A DNA stretch of 64,000 bases from Pseudomonadota bacterium (GCA_016201105.1 JACQDN010000067.1:1-64000), one strand, 5' to 3'; numbered from the stretch's first letter, positions 42,994 through 52,379 are shown. Notes: a model not told the origin generated them from the sequence alone. Numbers and translations: made by a program.

Positions 42994-43998
42994 TCAGTGC
43001 GGAATCGGAATCTCCGGCTTGGTGTCGGACTTGTCGTTGTCCGGCTCATCGCTTTTCTGGTCCTCGCGCGACGGGCCGCCGGTGTCGCTATTTTTGTGCG
43101 TCGTGTGGGGCTTGGGTTTGGCGGTCGATTTGTAGTTGTCCATGTAGAGCGGACTGTCTTCGCTCAGCCCGCGCTTGTTGCTCGCTTTGGATTTGGGACT
43201 TTTCAGCGGCGGCGGCGGTCCCGGCGGCTCCACGCTTTGCGGCGGTTGCACCAGGCAGGTGCGCTCGCAGACGTTCAGCGCCCGCGCATAGATCTGCATG
43301 TCGCTTTGCAGCTTGCTGATCGAATGTTTTTTCGCCCAGGCGTCTTTCAGCTCGTCGATGATGTCGTTCACCTGATCCGCCAGCGATTTGCATTTGGCGC
43401 AGCTGGTCACGACGTGATGCGGCTCGCGGTAGGGCGGTGGATTGCGATCGTTGGGACCTGGCGGATATGGCGGCATCGGTGGTGGGGGAGGCGGCGGCGT
43501 CACCGGGGTTTCGCAGGGCGGCAGCTTGTAAAGCGCTTCGAGCCAGTTGAGATCCACTTGACGCCGTTCTTCCAGGGTCTTCTGCGCGGTATCCAATTGC
43601 TTGATTTCGGTCTGGAGTTCGGCGATGCGAGGCACGCCGGCGTCGACGCCGCCGGAGAATTTCTGGTGGAAGCCGGCATTCGAATATTTTGTTTCGAGGG
43701 TTTCGAGTTCGCTCTCCGCTTTGATGATTTGCCAGGAGACCGAATCCGCCGCGACGTGATTCACCGCGATGTCGTCGTTGTACCATTCCACGGCTGCATA
43801 CCAGGCTTCGTTTCTGCAAATGATGCCTTTGGTCGAAGGCTCACCCTTGTGGTTCATCGCAGCATCGTAGGCGGTACGATCCCAGGCTTGCGCGACCACG
43901 ACGGATGCGGTGACGATGGCCGCCACGACAAAAAGCCATGCAATGGTCTGGAACCGCCCAACAATCCAGGCAGGAATCCGAGCAGCGGTGATTTTCAT
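42994..43998 (-). CDS. EIPIPH-tail family member: anchored coiled-coil protein
   Basis: The 334-residue product starts ATG 43998 with an N-terminal membrane/signal helix (about 16-36). Next come a helical segment bracketed by Cys61 and Cys162 (101 apart), a Pro-rich linker, then a hairpin-like Cys200-x2-Cys203 ... Cys244-x3-Cys248 segment. The tail reads DSPLYMDNYKS, HKNSDTGGPSREDQ and ends in EIPIPH. Two proteins at 55996 and 57186 share this plan and tail. Function unknown; the spaced Cys suggest disulfides in an oxidising compartment. Confidence 0.8.
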   Translation of the reverse strand: MKITAARIPAWIVGRFQTIAWLFVVAAIVTASVVVAQAWDRTAYDAAMNHKGEPSTKGIICRNEAWYAAVEWYNDDIAVNHVAADSVSWQIIKAESELETLETKYSNAGFHQKFSGGVDAGVPRIAELQTEIKQLDTAQKTLEERRQVDLNWLEALYKLPPCETPVTPPPPPPPMPPYPPGPNDRNPPPYREPHHVVTSCAKCKSLADQVNDIIDELKDAWAKKHSISKLQSDMQIYARALNVCERTCLVQPPQSVEPPGPPPPLKSPKSKASNKRGLSEDSPLYMDNYKSTAKPKPHTTHKNSDTGGPSREDQKSDEPDNDKSDTKPEIPIPH

Positions 43999-44206
43999 GG
44001 GCGCGTCCCCGGCCAGGTGACGATCTTGGGGGCAGCATAGGTCCGGCCGCGGCGGCTTCACAATGCGGCGGCGCGAACGGTTTTCGGATAACGTGCGCTG
44101 CCCACCCTAGGAGCGGCACGGGCGTTGGGCCGCCGCGTTCCTCCGGTCGATGCGCTTTGATAGTTTGAGAGAGGCCGATCGCCCGCTTACATATATAAGG
44201 ACAATC

Positions 44207-45145
44207 ATGCGCTTTGTGGATGCCGCGGAAATCAGGCGCGTCTTGACGTTCCCGCTTCTCGTTGCCGCTCTGGAAGCGGCGCATCGCCGGCCCAAGATCG
44301 AAATCCAGGATGGTTTCCTCGGCGGCGAAAACGAACTCTATTTCGTGCGCCACGCTCTCGATCGCGGGCGGTTCATGGCGAGCAAGCTGATTACGAGCTT
44401 TCCCGAAAATCCCGCTCGCGCGCAGTTGCCCGCGGTGCAGGCGGTCTGCGTCATGTTCGATGGCGCAAACGGGCGTCCGCTCGCGGTGCTGGACGGCACC
44501 GAGATCACCTATTGGCGGACCGCGGCAGACTCCGCGCTTGGCGTGAAGCTCCTGGCCAATCCCGAACCCACGACGTTGCTCGTTGTGGGAGCCGGCGAGA
44601 TGGCACCGAGATTGGTTCGCGCGCACAAAGCGGTGCGGCCATCGCTTCGGCGGGTGCTGATCTGGAATCGTAGTGCGGAAAATGCGGCCAAGGTCGCCTC
44701 TCTTCTGACGCAGGAGGGGATTGCGGCGGAGACAGCGGACGATCTCGATGCGGCAACGCGCACCGCCGACATCGTCACGACCTGCACGCGTTCGCATGCG
44801 CCGCTCATCAAAGGCGCGAACCTGAAGCCGGGCACGCATCTGGATCTCGTCGGCGGCTACACGCCGCAGACCCGCGAAGCGGACGACGAGGCGGCCCGGC
44901 GCGCGCGCGTCTTTGTCGATCGGCGCGAAACCGCTTTTGCCGGCGTAGGAGATATCCTTGGGCCCATCGCCAGCGGCGCCATTCGCGAGAGCGACGTGCT
45001 CGGCGATCTCCACGATCTCGCAGGCGGGACGATCGCCGGGCGAACATCGTCGGCGGACATCACGATGTTCAAGAATTCGGGAGGAGGGCATCTGGATTTG
45101 ATGACGTGCGAAGTAGTACTCCACGAGATCGGGCAACTGCGCTGA
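44207..45145 (+). CDS. Ornithine cyclodeaminase/mu-crystallin family
   Basis: The 312-residue product (ATG 44207 after AAGGA) has the substrate-side domain of the family and a Rossmann NAD site (LLVVGAGEMAPRLVRAH). The family includes ornithine cyclodeaminase, ketimine reductases and alanine dehydrogenase. The typical GxGxQ is read GAGEM here, so the exact reaction is uncertain. It is divergent from the 42994-43998 gene. Confidence 0.88.
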   Translation: MRFVDAAEIRRVLTFPLLVAALEAAHRRPKIEIQDGFLGGENELYFVRHALDRGRFMASKLITSFPENPARAQLPAVQAVCVMFDGANGRPLAVLDGTEITYWRTAADSALGVKLLANPEPTTLLVVGAGEMAPRLVRAHKAVRPSLRRVLIWNRSAENAAKVASLLTQEGIAAETADDLDAATRTADIVTTCTRSHAPLIKGANLKPGTHLDLVGGYTPQTREADDEAARRARVFVDRRETAFAGVGDILGPIASGAIRESDVLGDLHDLAGGTIAGRTSSADITMFKNSGGGHLDLMTCEVVLHEIGQLR

Positions 45146-45300
45146 GCGGCGTTGCCAGCGCGTCGTCAGAAATTTAACGATATGATACTCATGAATTCCC
45201 GTTACTCCTCAGCTCGGTCGTGACGTCGGAAATGTGTATCATATCCCCACTGCTCATTCCGGCTTTAGGACGCTGAGGCGCAAATGAAGGAACGCAAGTC

Positions 45301-45480
45301 ATGATAAAAGAAGAAGACGTGTTGGCCGCATTGGACAAACCCCGCGCCGTTTATTCGCTACAGCAGCGGCTCGACCCCAGCAACAAGAGCACCGACGCCC
45401 TGCAAGAACTGTTGATGCGTATGCGAACCGAGAGAAAAGTGAAGTTCGACATAAAGACCGGCAAATGGAGTAAAGCGTGA
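45301..45480 (+). CDS. Small winged-helix-like protein, 59 residues
   Basis: ATG 45301 follows AAGGA seven bases upstream, and the frame is clean to TGA 45478-45480. The product, with VYSLQQRLDPSNKSTDALQE and MRTERKVKFDIKTGKWSKA, resembles a compact winged helix (recognition helix followed by a basic wing). It lies 14 bases ahead of the ICMT gene. A ten-base inverted repeat (45179-45188/45236-45245) lies upstream. Confidence 0.6.
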   Translation: MIKEEDVLAALDKPRAVYSLQQRLDPSNKSTDALQELLMRMRTERKVKFDIKTGKWSKA

Positions 45481-45493
45481 GGCCAGATATTTC

Positions 45494-46123
45494 TTGGGGC
45501 GTTCTTTCGATAACGGGATATTCGTTGTGCCAGTAGAAACCGCCGCCAATATTTTATGGATCGGCTGGTATACAAGTTGGATTGTTTCGGCTTTTTGGTC
45601 CGCGGAAACAAAAAAGCGAATGAGACCCGGCGTTGGCGGCCTTTATCGCCTTGTAGCGATGACCGGCTGCCTGTTCCTGTTCTTTCCGTTGAGCGCCGGC
45701 ACGCCGCTGTTCGGAGCGGCCAAGGTAGGGGCCTATACGCAAAAGCTTTGGCAAAACCCGACATGGGCTGCTTGGGGCTTGCTTGCCTTGATTGCAGGAG
45801 CGTTCGCGTTTTGTTGGTGGGCGCGGCTGCACTTGGGAAAATTGTGGTCCGGCTTCGTGAGTCTGAAAGAAGGACATCATGTCGTCGATACGGGACCATA
45901 CGCGCTCGTAAGGCACCCCATTTATTCGGGCGTGTTCTTCGCAGCGCTGATGACAGCGCTCTTGCATGCCACCCCGGCAGCTTTGCTTGGTTTCGTCCTC
46001 ATTACGCTGGGATTTTCGATGACCGCCAGGGTCGAGGAACGTTTCCTGCGCGAACAATTGGGCGCCGAATCCTATGACGCCTACAGTAGCCGGGTACCAA
46101 TGCTGGTCCCGAAGGTTTGGTAG
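45494..46123 (+). CDS. ICMT-like membrane methyltransferase
   Basis: The 209-residue product starts TTG 45494 (GTG 45527 is an alternative) and has about five membrane helices. The C-terminal signature GPYALVRHPIYSG and EERFLREQLGAESYDAYSSRV is that of the isoprenylcysteine carboxyl methyltransferase family, which in bacteria methylates unknown lipids or small molecules with SAM. Its partner is the small wHTH-like gene just upstream. Confidence 0.88.
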   Translation: MGRSFDNGIFVVPVETAANILWIGWYTSWIVSAFWSAETKKRMRPGVGGLYRLVAMTGCLFLFFPLSAGTPLFGAAKVGAYTQKLWQNPTWAAWGLLALIAGAFAFCWWARLHLGKLWSGFVSLKEGHHVVDTGPYALVRHPIYSGVFFAALMTALLHATPAALLGFVLITLGFSMTARVEERFLREQLGAESYDAYSSRVPMLVPKVW

Positions 46124-46468
46124 CTGCGTTTGTGCCGTGGGATGGTCGGGACATGACGCACATTTCCTCGGGCGCGGGTTCCAGGCGATGGGAATATGTA
46201 TCGGGGAATCCGGGGACGGCTAACATAGCCTCCAATTGTCTCCGCCTCCACCGGGTGCAAAACTTCGACAATGAATTAGACGTCCCGCGTTTCGGCACTT
46301 CGCAAAGCGCATCGAAAAAATCGCCGCCGCGAGGGCCGCTTAGATTTCGAAAGAAAAAGAGCGAGGCGCGTTTCCTCGAAGGCATTCTTGCGCCAGCACA
46401 AGGGCCTTCGCGTCACCCACCGCGACCTCCACGGCAAGGGACCGACAAGGATCCGTCCTCCAAATCGT
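46124..46468. other. 345-base gap without a supported gene
   Basis: Both strands contain short open frames with unnatural composition (for example Arg/Pro-rich), and I find no ribosome-binding site, hairpin or repeat I can defend. It probably holds the 3' ends of two convergent transcripts. Confidence 0.5.
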
Positions 46469-47461
46469 TCAATTGCCCGATACGACAATATCGCCGCGTT
46501 GCACCGCGGCACTTGGCAGTGTCTCGAAACGGCCGGTGGAGAACCTGTCCTGGACGCCGGTGATATCGATCACCGCGACGCGGGCTTTCAGCTCGCCCAA
46601 CACTTCGGACGTCGCGGGATCCGTGATCTGCTTGGTCACATGCTCGACCGCGAGTTTGTCGCCGACCTTCAAACCGGCGACACTGCCGGCGTTCACATAG
46701 ATGGTATCGCCGTCGATGTCGGCGATCTGAGCCTCCCAACGGCCGCCCGAAACGATCTGCACGATCTTGTTCACCGCATCGTTCATAGCTCCGCGCGTGG
46801 CTTCACCCAAAGGCGTATTCCAGAACGTGCTGTCGCCGAACGAGATTCCCTTGTAGTTGCCGGTAAATCCGAAGCTGGAATTCGAAACGTCCCTGGTGAC
46901 GACGAAGGACCCGATCACGGCCATAGTTCTTGCACTGATCACTTTGAAGTCGATGGCGATTTTTCCCGCCGTGTGCGACATCGATAGCGTGTTGTCGAAC
47001 GCGCCGCCGATGCCTCCGATCCCCGCCGACGTGCCGCGCGACTGGCCGAACTCGGTGACCATGCCGCTCACCGCATATTGCGCGGGGATCACGTGGCCGG
47101 ACGGAGCGACAATCTGGCCGCTCTCCGCAAGGCTCTTGGCCAGATCGTGTTCGCCTTGCAGTGTTGCCGCCACGCTGCGATCCACAACGATGAAGCGCTC
47201 AGATTCGGTGAGGGCCGTTGTCAGCATCGCGGACAATCCGGCTGACACGTCCCACCCGTTGGGATCGTTGGAGATGGGTCCGCTTGCCTGGATTTGATCG
47301 ACGAAGATCGATCGTCTCGGTCCGGCGATCTGTTGAACGGGTCCGGTGAGAATTGTGATGGGGGACTTTTCCGCCGCGTGCGCGGCGTCAAGCGCAAGGG
47401 TCAGGCAAAACGAGATTGCGAGACAGATCCACGCCAACCAGCGTACCGGAGTCAGTTTCAT
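46469..47461 (-). CDS. CsgG-family protein without lipobox
   Basis: From ATG 47461 the 330-residue product has a signal peptide of type I style (CLTLALDAAHAA) and the CsgG fold: SAGLSAMLTTALTESERFIVVDRSV, HVIPAQYAVSGMVTEFG and GKIAIDFKVISARTMAVIGS. CsgG forms the curli pore in the outer membrane and is normally a lipoprotein; here no lipobox Cys is evident. A C-terminal beta domain of about 90 residues extends it. It is divergent from the candidate RiPP cassette. Confidence 0.85.
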   Translation of the reverse strand: MKLTPVRWLAWICLAISFCLTLALDAAHAAEKSPITILTGPVQQIAGPRRSIFVDQIQASGPISNDPNGWDVSAGLSAMLTTALTESERFIVVDRSVAATLQGEHDLAKSLAESGQIVAPSGHVIPAQYAVSGMVTEFGQSRGTSAGIGGIGGAFDNTLSMSHTAGKIAIDFKVISARTMAVIGSFVVTRDVSNSSFGFTGNYKGISFGDSTFWNTPLGEATRGAMNDAVNKIVQIVSGGRWEAQIADIDGDTIYVNAGSVAGLKVGDKLAVEHVTKQITDPATSEVLGELKARVAVIDITGVQDRFSTGRFETLPSAAVQRGDIVVSGN

Positions 47462-47862
47462 CGCATGCTCCCAGTTCTGTGCTCGATCGACCTCTTCTTT
47501 GCGCGACGCAATCTGCACCGGAACACAATATCACCAGGCGGGGGCAGCGTGACCGACAAAGACGTGCAACCAGCGTCAAACAATATTGCGCACCCTCCGG
47601 ACTTGGACTGTCGTCCAGGCGAGGGCGGTTATCGTCCGCAGACGGAATTTGCTTGACGCCGCAGACACATGCGTCCCGCATTGTCGATGCGATGACTTTT
47701 TGTCATATGTTTGCGCGTTCATCTAAGTTGCCAGACCGCGCTGCAACATAAGTCGCGGTCCCGGAGGCTTCACATTGTGAAGCGTATGGGACCGAACTAG
47801 GATTAACGCGGCTCTGACAGCGGCGTCACTCAGCCATTGCAGATGCCGAGGGAGATCAAGCC
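47462..47862. promoter_or_regulatory. Divergent intergenic region with palindrome
   Basis: It holds the promoters of the CsgG-family gene (minus) and the cassette (plus). The clearest element is GCTTCACATTGTGAAGC at 47767-47783, with eight-base perfect arms around one T, 80 bases before the first gene of the cassette. No other gene is visible. Confidence 0.65.
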
Positions 47863-48240
47863 ATGCAGTTCAAGTTAACGGATTTTGTTGTGTTGCTTGC
47901 TGCGACGTCTGCTTTGACCGGGGTCAGCCTTGCCACGTCGAGTCCGGTGAGCGCCCAGACCCAACAACCCGCCACGACCTCGCCGATGGCCGCCCAGTCC
48001 AAAGATATGATGCAGTCATCGCACATCGCGATGCCGCATTCGAGCTTTGGAAAGCTAAAGGCAGAGCTTGCGCGTTCGCAGGATCCGACGAGGAACGCGA
48101 TCCTTCAAGCCGCGATGGATAGGTTGCAAAAGAGTCATCCGGGTGGCGCGGCGAACGACAGATGGAGCTTCAGCCTCGTGTTTACTTTGACTTGGGGCAG
48201 TATGGCCCAAGTCCCAGGCAACGGCACTATCCACGATTGA
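47863..48240 (+). CDS. Small secreted protein, candidate RiPP precursor
   Basis: The 125-residue product starts ATG 47863 (GGGAG upstream) with a Sec-like signal peptide (cut near VSA), a Gln/Thr/Pro/Met-rich middle, a helical segment (SFGKLKAELARSQDPTRNAI) and an unusual end with alternating aromatic and Ser/Thr residues, WSFSLVFTLTWG, and then VPGNGTIHD. It lies directly ahead of a radical SAM/SPASM gene and an HEXXH gene, which suggests it is their substrate. This is inference from position and composition. Confidence 0.6.
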   Translation: MQFKLTDFVVLLAATSALTGVSLATSSPVSAQTQQPATTSPMAAQSKDMMQSSHIAMPHSSFGKLKAELARSQDPTRNAILQAAMDRLQKSHPGGAANDRWSFSLVFTLTWGSMAQVPGNGTIHD

Positions 48241-48314
48241 TTGGGATTTCAGAAACGGACCGGCAGCCGCGCGCCGCAAACCTAGGCGCGCGGCCCGGGC
48301 ATTCGGATCGCGAG

Positions 48315-49454
48315 ATGTTCGGCGTATTCATTGTGAAGCTCACAGGCTTCTGCAATCTGAATTGCTCGTACTGCTATATGTTCAACAGCGCCGACCGCAG
48401 CTTCGAGCGCAAACCGAAATACCTGGACCGCGACGTCGCCTTGGCGGCGCTGCGGCGCATCGGATCGCATGTCGGGCGCGGCCCGACGAAGAAGGCTTCG
48501 ATCGTTCTTCACGGCGGCGAACCGACGTTGTGGCCGCTTGAATCGTTTCAAGCATTCTTTGACGAGATCGAGCGGCTGCGCGACGGCGGCATCGCCTGCG
48601 ACGTTTCCATGCAGACCAACATGTGGCAGCGGCCGAGTCGCGCGCTGATGGAACTCTGCCGGCGTCATCGCGTCGGACTCGGAATCAGCCTGGACGGCCC
48701 GCTCGAGATCAACGACCTTTACCGCCAGGATTTCGCGGGCCACGGTTCCTACCGCAAGATCATCGCCAACGTTCAGGCGTTGCTCGATGAGGGTTACGGC
48801 GACGTGATCGGCGGTTTCTTGTGCGTCATGCAGCCGGCGATTGCACCGGCCGCGTTCGTGCAATGGGTCGCGGGTCTTCCGATGAGCCGCGTCGATCTGT
48901 TGTGGCCGCTCCAATTCAACAAGGTCCATACGCCGTGGGCCGCCGGCGGCGAAGCGCCGTACACCAGAGATCCCAAATACGGAAAATGGGCCGAAGAGGT
49001 TTTCGAGGCCTGGTGGTCGCTCGACCGCCCCGACATTCATATCCGCATGTTCAACGATGCCATCGAAGCGCGGTTGGGTGGCGGGCGCTCCACCGACATG
49101 ATGGGCGCGCTGGCATTCCATTCGCTCGTTATCAACACGGACGGCGACATCGAGATGTCCGATTACTTTCGCACCTCCATCGATGGCGGCTGTGCGACGG
49201 GATATTCGGTGCTGCGCGACGATCTGGAGGCGGTCGCCCGCGATTCCAGGTTCGCCGCTATGAAACGAGCCGCTGAAACCGCGCCCAGGCGCTGCCGTTC
49301 ATGCAAGCATCTGGGAATCTGCGGCGGCGGCACGCTGGCCGGACGCCTCGACGCAGCGGGCAACGTGACGGCCGAGCCGTCTGTGCTGTGCGCCGACCAT
49401 ATGCGCCTCTTCGACACCATTGCCAGGCGTGTCGACGAAGCGGTCGCGGCCTAA
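48315..49454 (+). CDS. Radical SAM/SPASM peptide-modifying enzyme
   Basis: From ATG 48315 the 379-residue product carries the [4Fe-4S] cluster motif CNLNCSYC (Cys13, 17, 20), the HGGEPT loop, and a C-terminal SPASM region (CRSCKHLGICGGG, later LCADH) for extra iron-sulfur clusters. It groups by motif with peptide maturases of the FxsB/anaerobic-sulfatase-maturase type. A TTG at 48237, overlapping the precursor stop, is an alternative start. The HEXXH gene follows after four bases. Confidence 0.9.
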   Translation: MFGVFIVKLTGFCNLNCSYCYMFNSADRSFERKPKYLDRDVALAALRRIGSHVGRGPTKKASIVLHGGEPTLWPLESFQAFFDEIERLRDGGIACDVSMQTNMWQRPSRALMELCRRHRVGLGISLDGPLEINDLYRQDFAGHGSYRKIIANVQALLDEGYGDVIGGFLCVMQPAIAPAAFVQWVAGLPMSRVDLLWPLQFNKVHTPWAAGGEAPYTRDPKYGKWAEEVFEAWWSLDRPDIHIRMFNDAIEARLGGGRSTDMMGALAFHSLVINTDGDIEMSDYFRTSIDGGCATGYSVLRDDLEAVARDSRFAAMKRAAETAPRRCRSCKHLGICGGGTLAGRLDAAGNVTAEPSVLCADHMRLFDTIARRVDEAVAA

Positions 49455-49458
49455 CGCC

Positions 49459-50712
49459 ATGAAGCTCGACGGCGGCGAACTGCGAAACGTGCTCGGCGCT
49501 CCGGCGCCGCAGGTCACCGAGGCGCTCCTGCAATCGTCCGCGCGCAAGGCGTTCGATCATCTCAATATGGTGCGCGAGGTGGTCGAGCTCGCCGAAGGGC
49601 TGGAGGCGCACGCCGTGGCGCTGACGTCGCTTTGCTACGATATCGCCATCCGCGGCCCTGAGAGCGACGAACGCTTGCGCTCTCCGGCTTTTCGCGCCTG
49701 GCTCAGCGGCTTTTCGAGCATCGACGCGTGGTCGGCGGACAATCCCACGCTCGCGGCTCAGCTGGCCATGATCGACAACATGCGCTTCAGTCCGCTCGCC
49801 GACGGCGATTGGGAGGGAAATTTCGCCGTGCACGACGGCATCTGCGCCGGCTGGGATTGCCGGATTGCGCTTGGCGGCTTGCCGACGGGAAACGTGCATC
49901 TGGAAAAATCGGGCGCGCGCATTTCAGGGACGGTGCAGGGGAAAGCACCGATCGTTTTCGATCTTGGCGAAACACGCGATGTGCGCATCTTGCGCGCGCC
50001 CTATTTGCCGGATTCCAGCATTGCCGTTCGCAACGATCTGCCCCTGTTCAAGGTGCGCGTGCGCGAGGAAGCCATCTACACCAGGCGGGCGGTCGAGTAC
50101 GGCGACTATGACCCGCGCGAGGCCTCGTACGGGCCTTTCGATTGCGAGCCCTTCCTGCAGACCGCTTCGCTGCTTCGCGACGTCTGGCCCGAGGAATACG
50201 AAGATTGGAAGAAGACCCTTCGCATCGTCGTTCCCCGCAATGTGCCGCAGGGCTGGAAGATGGAAGGATTTACCGTCGGCTCCTATCAGGGCGCCTGCTG
50301 GATCGGCAGCCGCGCCTTTCCGGAATTGCTGGATTCGATGGTGCACGAGCAAAGCCATATCAAGCTGCGCTATGTGCAGGAGACCTGTCCGATCCTGGAA
50401 GACATCCAGCCGGACAAGGCGTTTGCCGTCGGCTGGCGCAAGGATCCCAGGCCGCTCGTCGGAATCTACGAAGGCGTCTATGTGCACCTTCATGTCGCGG
50501 AAGCCTTGCGCCGGGTCGTCGAGCGGGAAGCCGTGGGCGACGAGGGGATCGAGAACTGCCGGGCACGGCTCGACGAATTGCTGGTGCAGATCGTCGAAGC
50601 CAAGGACGTGCTGTCACGGCACGCGAAGTTCACGCCGGAAGGCGAGGCATTTCTTTCTTGGGCGAGCGAAGCCGTCGCCGACCATTCCCGCTTTGCGGCG
50701 GACACGCAGTGA
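49459..50712 (+). CDS. HEXXH-motif putative peptide modification protein
   Basis: The 417-residue product starts ATG 49459, four bases after the radical SAM stop. His296-Glu297-x-x-His300 in VHEQSH forms the HEXXH motif found in the TIGR04267-type domain that is often fused or adjacent to FxsB radical SAM enzymes. In some members the motif belongs to a beta-hydroxylase-like fold rather than a protease. Here it is a separate protein. The tail (AEALRRVVEREAVGDEG) is helical. The three genes look like one operon. Confidence 0.85.
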   Translation: MKLDGGELRNVLGAPAPQVTEALLQSSARKAFDHLNMVREVVELAEGLEAHAVALTSLCYDIAIRGPESDERLRSPAFRAWLSGFSSIDAWSADNPTLAAQLAMIDNMRFSPLADGDWEGNFAVHDGICAGWDCRIALGGLPTGNVHLEKSGARISGTVQGKAPIVFDLGETRDVRILRAPYLPDSSIAVRNDLPLFKVRVREEAIYTRRAVEYGDYDPREASYGPFDCEPFLQTASLLRDVWPEEYEDWKKTLRIVVPRNVPQGWKMEGFTVGSYQGACWIGSRAFPELLDSMVHEQSHIKLRYVQETCPILEDIQPDKAFAVGWRKDPRPLVGIYEGVYVHLHVAEALRRVVEREAVGDEGIENCRARLDELLVQIVEAKDVLSRHAKFTPEGEAFLSWASEAVADHSRFAADTQ

Positions 50713-51107
50713 GTCGGACAACCGCGCGACGGTGTCTCGGGCACCTCGGCGCAACGTCCTCTATGCGGATAATCGGTTGCACTCGCGGCATATTCCCAAT
50801 CCAGCAACTTATATTTGTGTCAAATGCTCGGGGTTCGCTCCGATTTTGAGCGCCTCAAAAGCGCTCCTCGGTTCGGTGCGGCCAAGGTATCCGGCCTTTT
50901 TCGCGAGCCGCCAACGTACATTTATGAACGAACTTCCGGGCGGTGTTCGAGTTCCGCCCATTAAGAGTTGAGAAACGTCAAAATCGCGACAGTGACATCG
51001 GCATGCTTTCTCGCGCGTCGGAAGATTGATATCTTACCTCCTGGGCTGGGGTTTTGGGGGGAATGTCAGTCGGCCGTTTTCGAAGTTGCGACGAAAGGAG
51101 CTATTCG
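50713..51107. other. 395-base gap without a supported gene
   Basis: Short frames on both strands lack start signals and natural composition. The sequence is less GC-rich around 50785-50830 and 51000-51060, consistent with promoters for the following gene. I see no repeat or RNA gene. Confidence 0.5.
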
Positions 51108-52379
51108 ATGGGCGCGTTCCAACCTGTACGTGCAACAGTCACACATCGTCATCAATCACGCTGGAGTTTGTGCGCTGCCGTCCTGGCCGCAATGGCCGTG
51201 TCAGTCGCGGCCGGATCGCCGTCCCGTGCGGCGACCCCCGTGCGCGTGCGCACTCACGTTACCGTCAGACAAGTTCAGTCCGACCCGGGTGTTCAACCCT
51301 TCTCCCAGTGGCGAGCCAGATTTGTCACGCTCATGCATCCAAGGCTCAACATCAATACGTTGAGGCTTCAAGCAGCGTCGGGCGCCACGGTTCCGTTCTG
51401 GACGTCGCTCGTAACCTCGCCGGTCGACGGATTGTCCTACACGACATCCATGGTAGGCGCCTCACCGTTCGCGACAACGACGAATACAAATGTCACCTAC
51501 GCGCCGATCGTTCTTCGTATCCACTTCGGCCGCAATGTGGTGCTCGATCCCACCCGGCCGGACTGCAGCGATACCGTAGCGATTTCGTCGCGGTTCTTTA
51601 GCTCTCCGCTGTTCCAGCCGTCATCGCTCACGTCCAATGGCGTCTATGTCGGCACTGTCCAGCTGATCAGCGGTTATCAACGGGCGAATTTCTGGACAAG
51701 CGTGTCGAGCAGCGGTTACGGAGTGACACTGGTCGCGTCAGGCGCCCCGATAGTCGTCGATGTCAACGCGCCCCTCGGCTCCAGGGTTTCTTCGATCACC
51801 CTGCAATGCGGCAACTCCGTCAAAACCGTCAAGCTCGGGCAAATCGATATCAATCGATATGACAGCCTGATCCAAAGCGTGATCTCGAGATACTCCAATG
51901 CATCGCAACTGCCCGTGGTTCTGACCTACAACGTGGTTCAGACAATCAGCGGCTCTTGCTGCGTTCTCGGATATCACAATGCGGTTCCGGTGAGTTCGGG
52001 TACCCAGACCTATGCGGTAGGCTCTTACATCGATTCCGGGATCTTTTCCGGGGTCGACGATATCGTGGTTTGGTCGCACGAGTTGGCCGAATGGCTGGAC
52101 GATCCGTTTGTACAAGCCTCCGTTCCAGGCGGCGGAAACGACGATCTGACACCTGCCTGGGGTCATGTCGGGCAAGTCTCGGGCTGTCAGAACAACCTGG
52201 AGAACGCCGATCCGCTGAGCGGCACGGAGTTCGCTCTCTCCGGCGCGGGCGGCTTTGTCTACCACTTCCAGGATATTGCCTTTGAGGACTGGTTTTACCG
52301 TACGCCGGCGCAAGGCACTCGGGGCTTGTTCTCGTTCACGGGTGACTTTGCGACGGATGCAGGCGCCGTTTGTCATTGA
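51108..52379 (+). CDS. Secreted putative metalloprotease-like protein (HExxE)
   Basis: From ATG 51108 (AGGAG eight bases upstream) the 423-residue product has a signal peptide (to about RAA), a beta-rich N-terminal part, and SHELAEWLDDP with His324-Glu325-x-x-Glu328. HExxE with a nearby DDP and the conserved GCQNNLENADPL segment suggests a zinc site. It may be a metallopeptidase or an inactive relative. Four Cys may form disulfides. It follows the candidate RiPP cassette by 395 bases. Confidence 0.6.
   Translation: MGAFQPVRATVTHRHQSRWSLCAAVLAAMAVSVAAGSPSRAATPVRVRTHVTVRQVQSDPGVQPFSQWRARFVTLMHPRLNINTLRLQAASGATVPFWTSLVTSPVDGLSYTTSMVGASPFATTTNTNVTYAPIVLRIHFGRNVVLDPTRPDCSDTVAISSRFFSSPLFQPSSLTSNGVYVGTVQLISGYQRANFWTSVSSSGYGVTLVASGAPIVVDVNAPLGSRVSSITLQCGNSVKTVKLGQIDINRYDSLIQSVISRYSNASQLPVVLTYNVVQTISGSCCVLGYHNAVPVSSGTQTYAVGSYIDSGIFSGVDDIVVWSHELAEWLDDPFVQASVPGGGNDDLTPAWGHVGQVSGCQNNLENADPLSGTEFALSGAGGFVYHFQDIAFEDWFYRTPAQGTRGLFSFTGDFATDAGAVCH

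Noticed and set aside
46117-46563. 148-codon ORF on the plus strand
   Set aside because: It starts inside the ICMT-like stop region, has no ribosome-binding site and a Pro/Arg/Ser-rich composition, and overlaps the CsgG-family gene.
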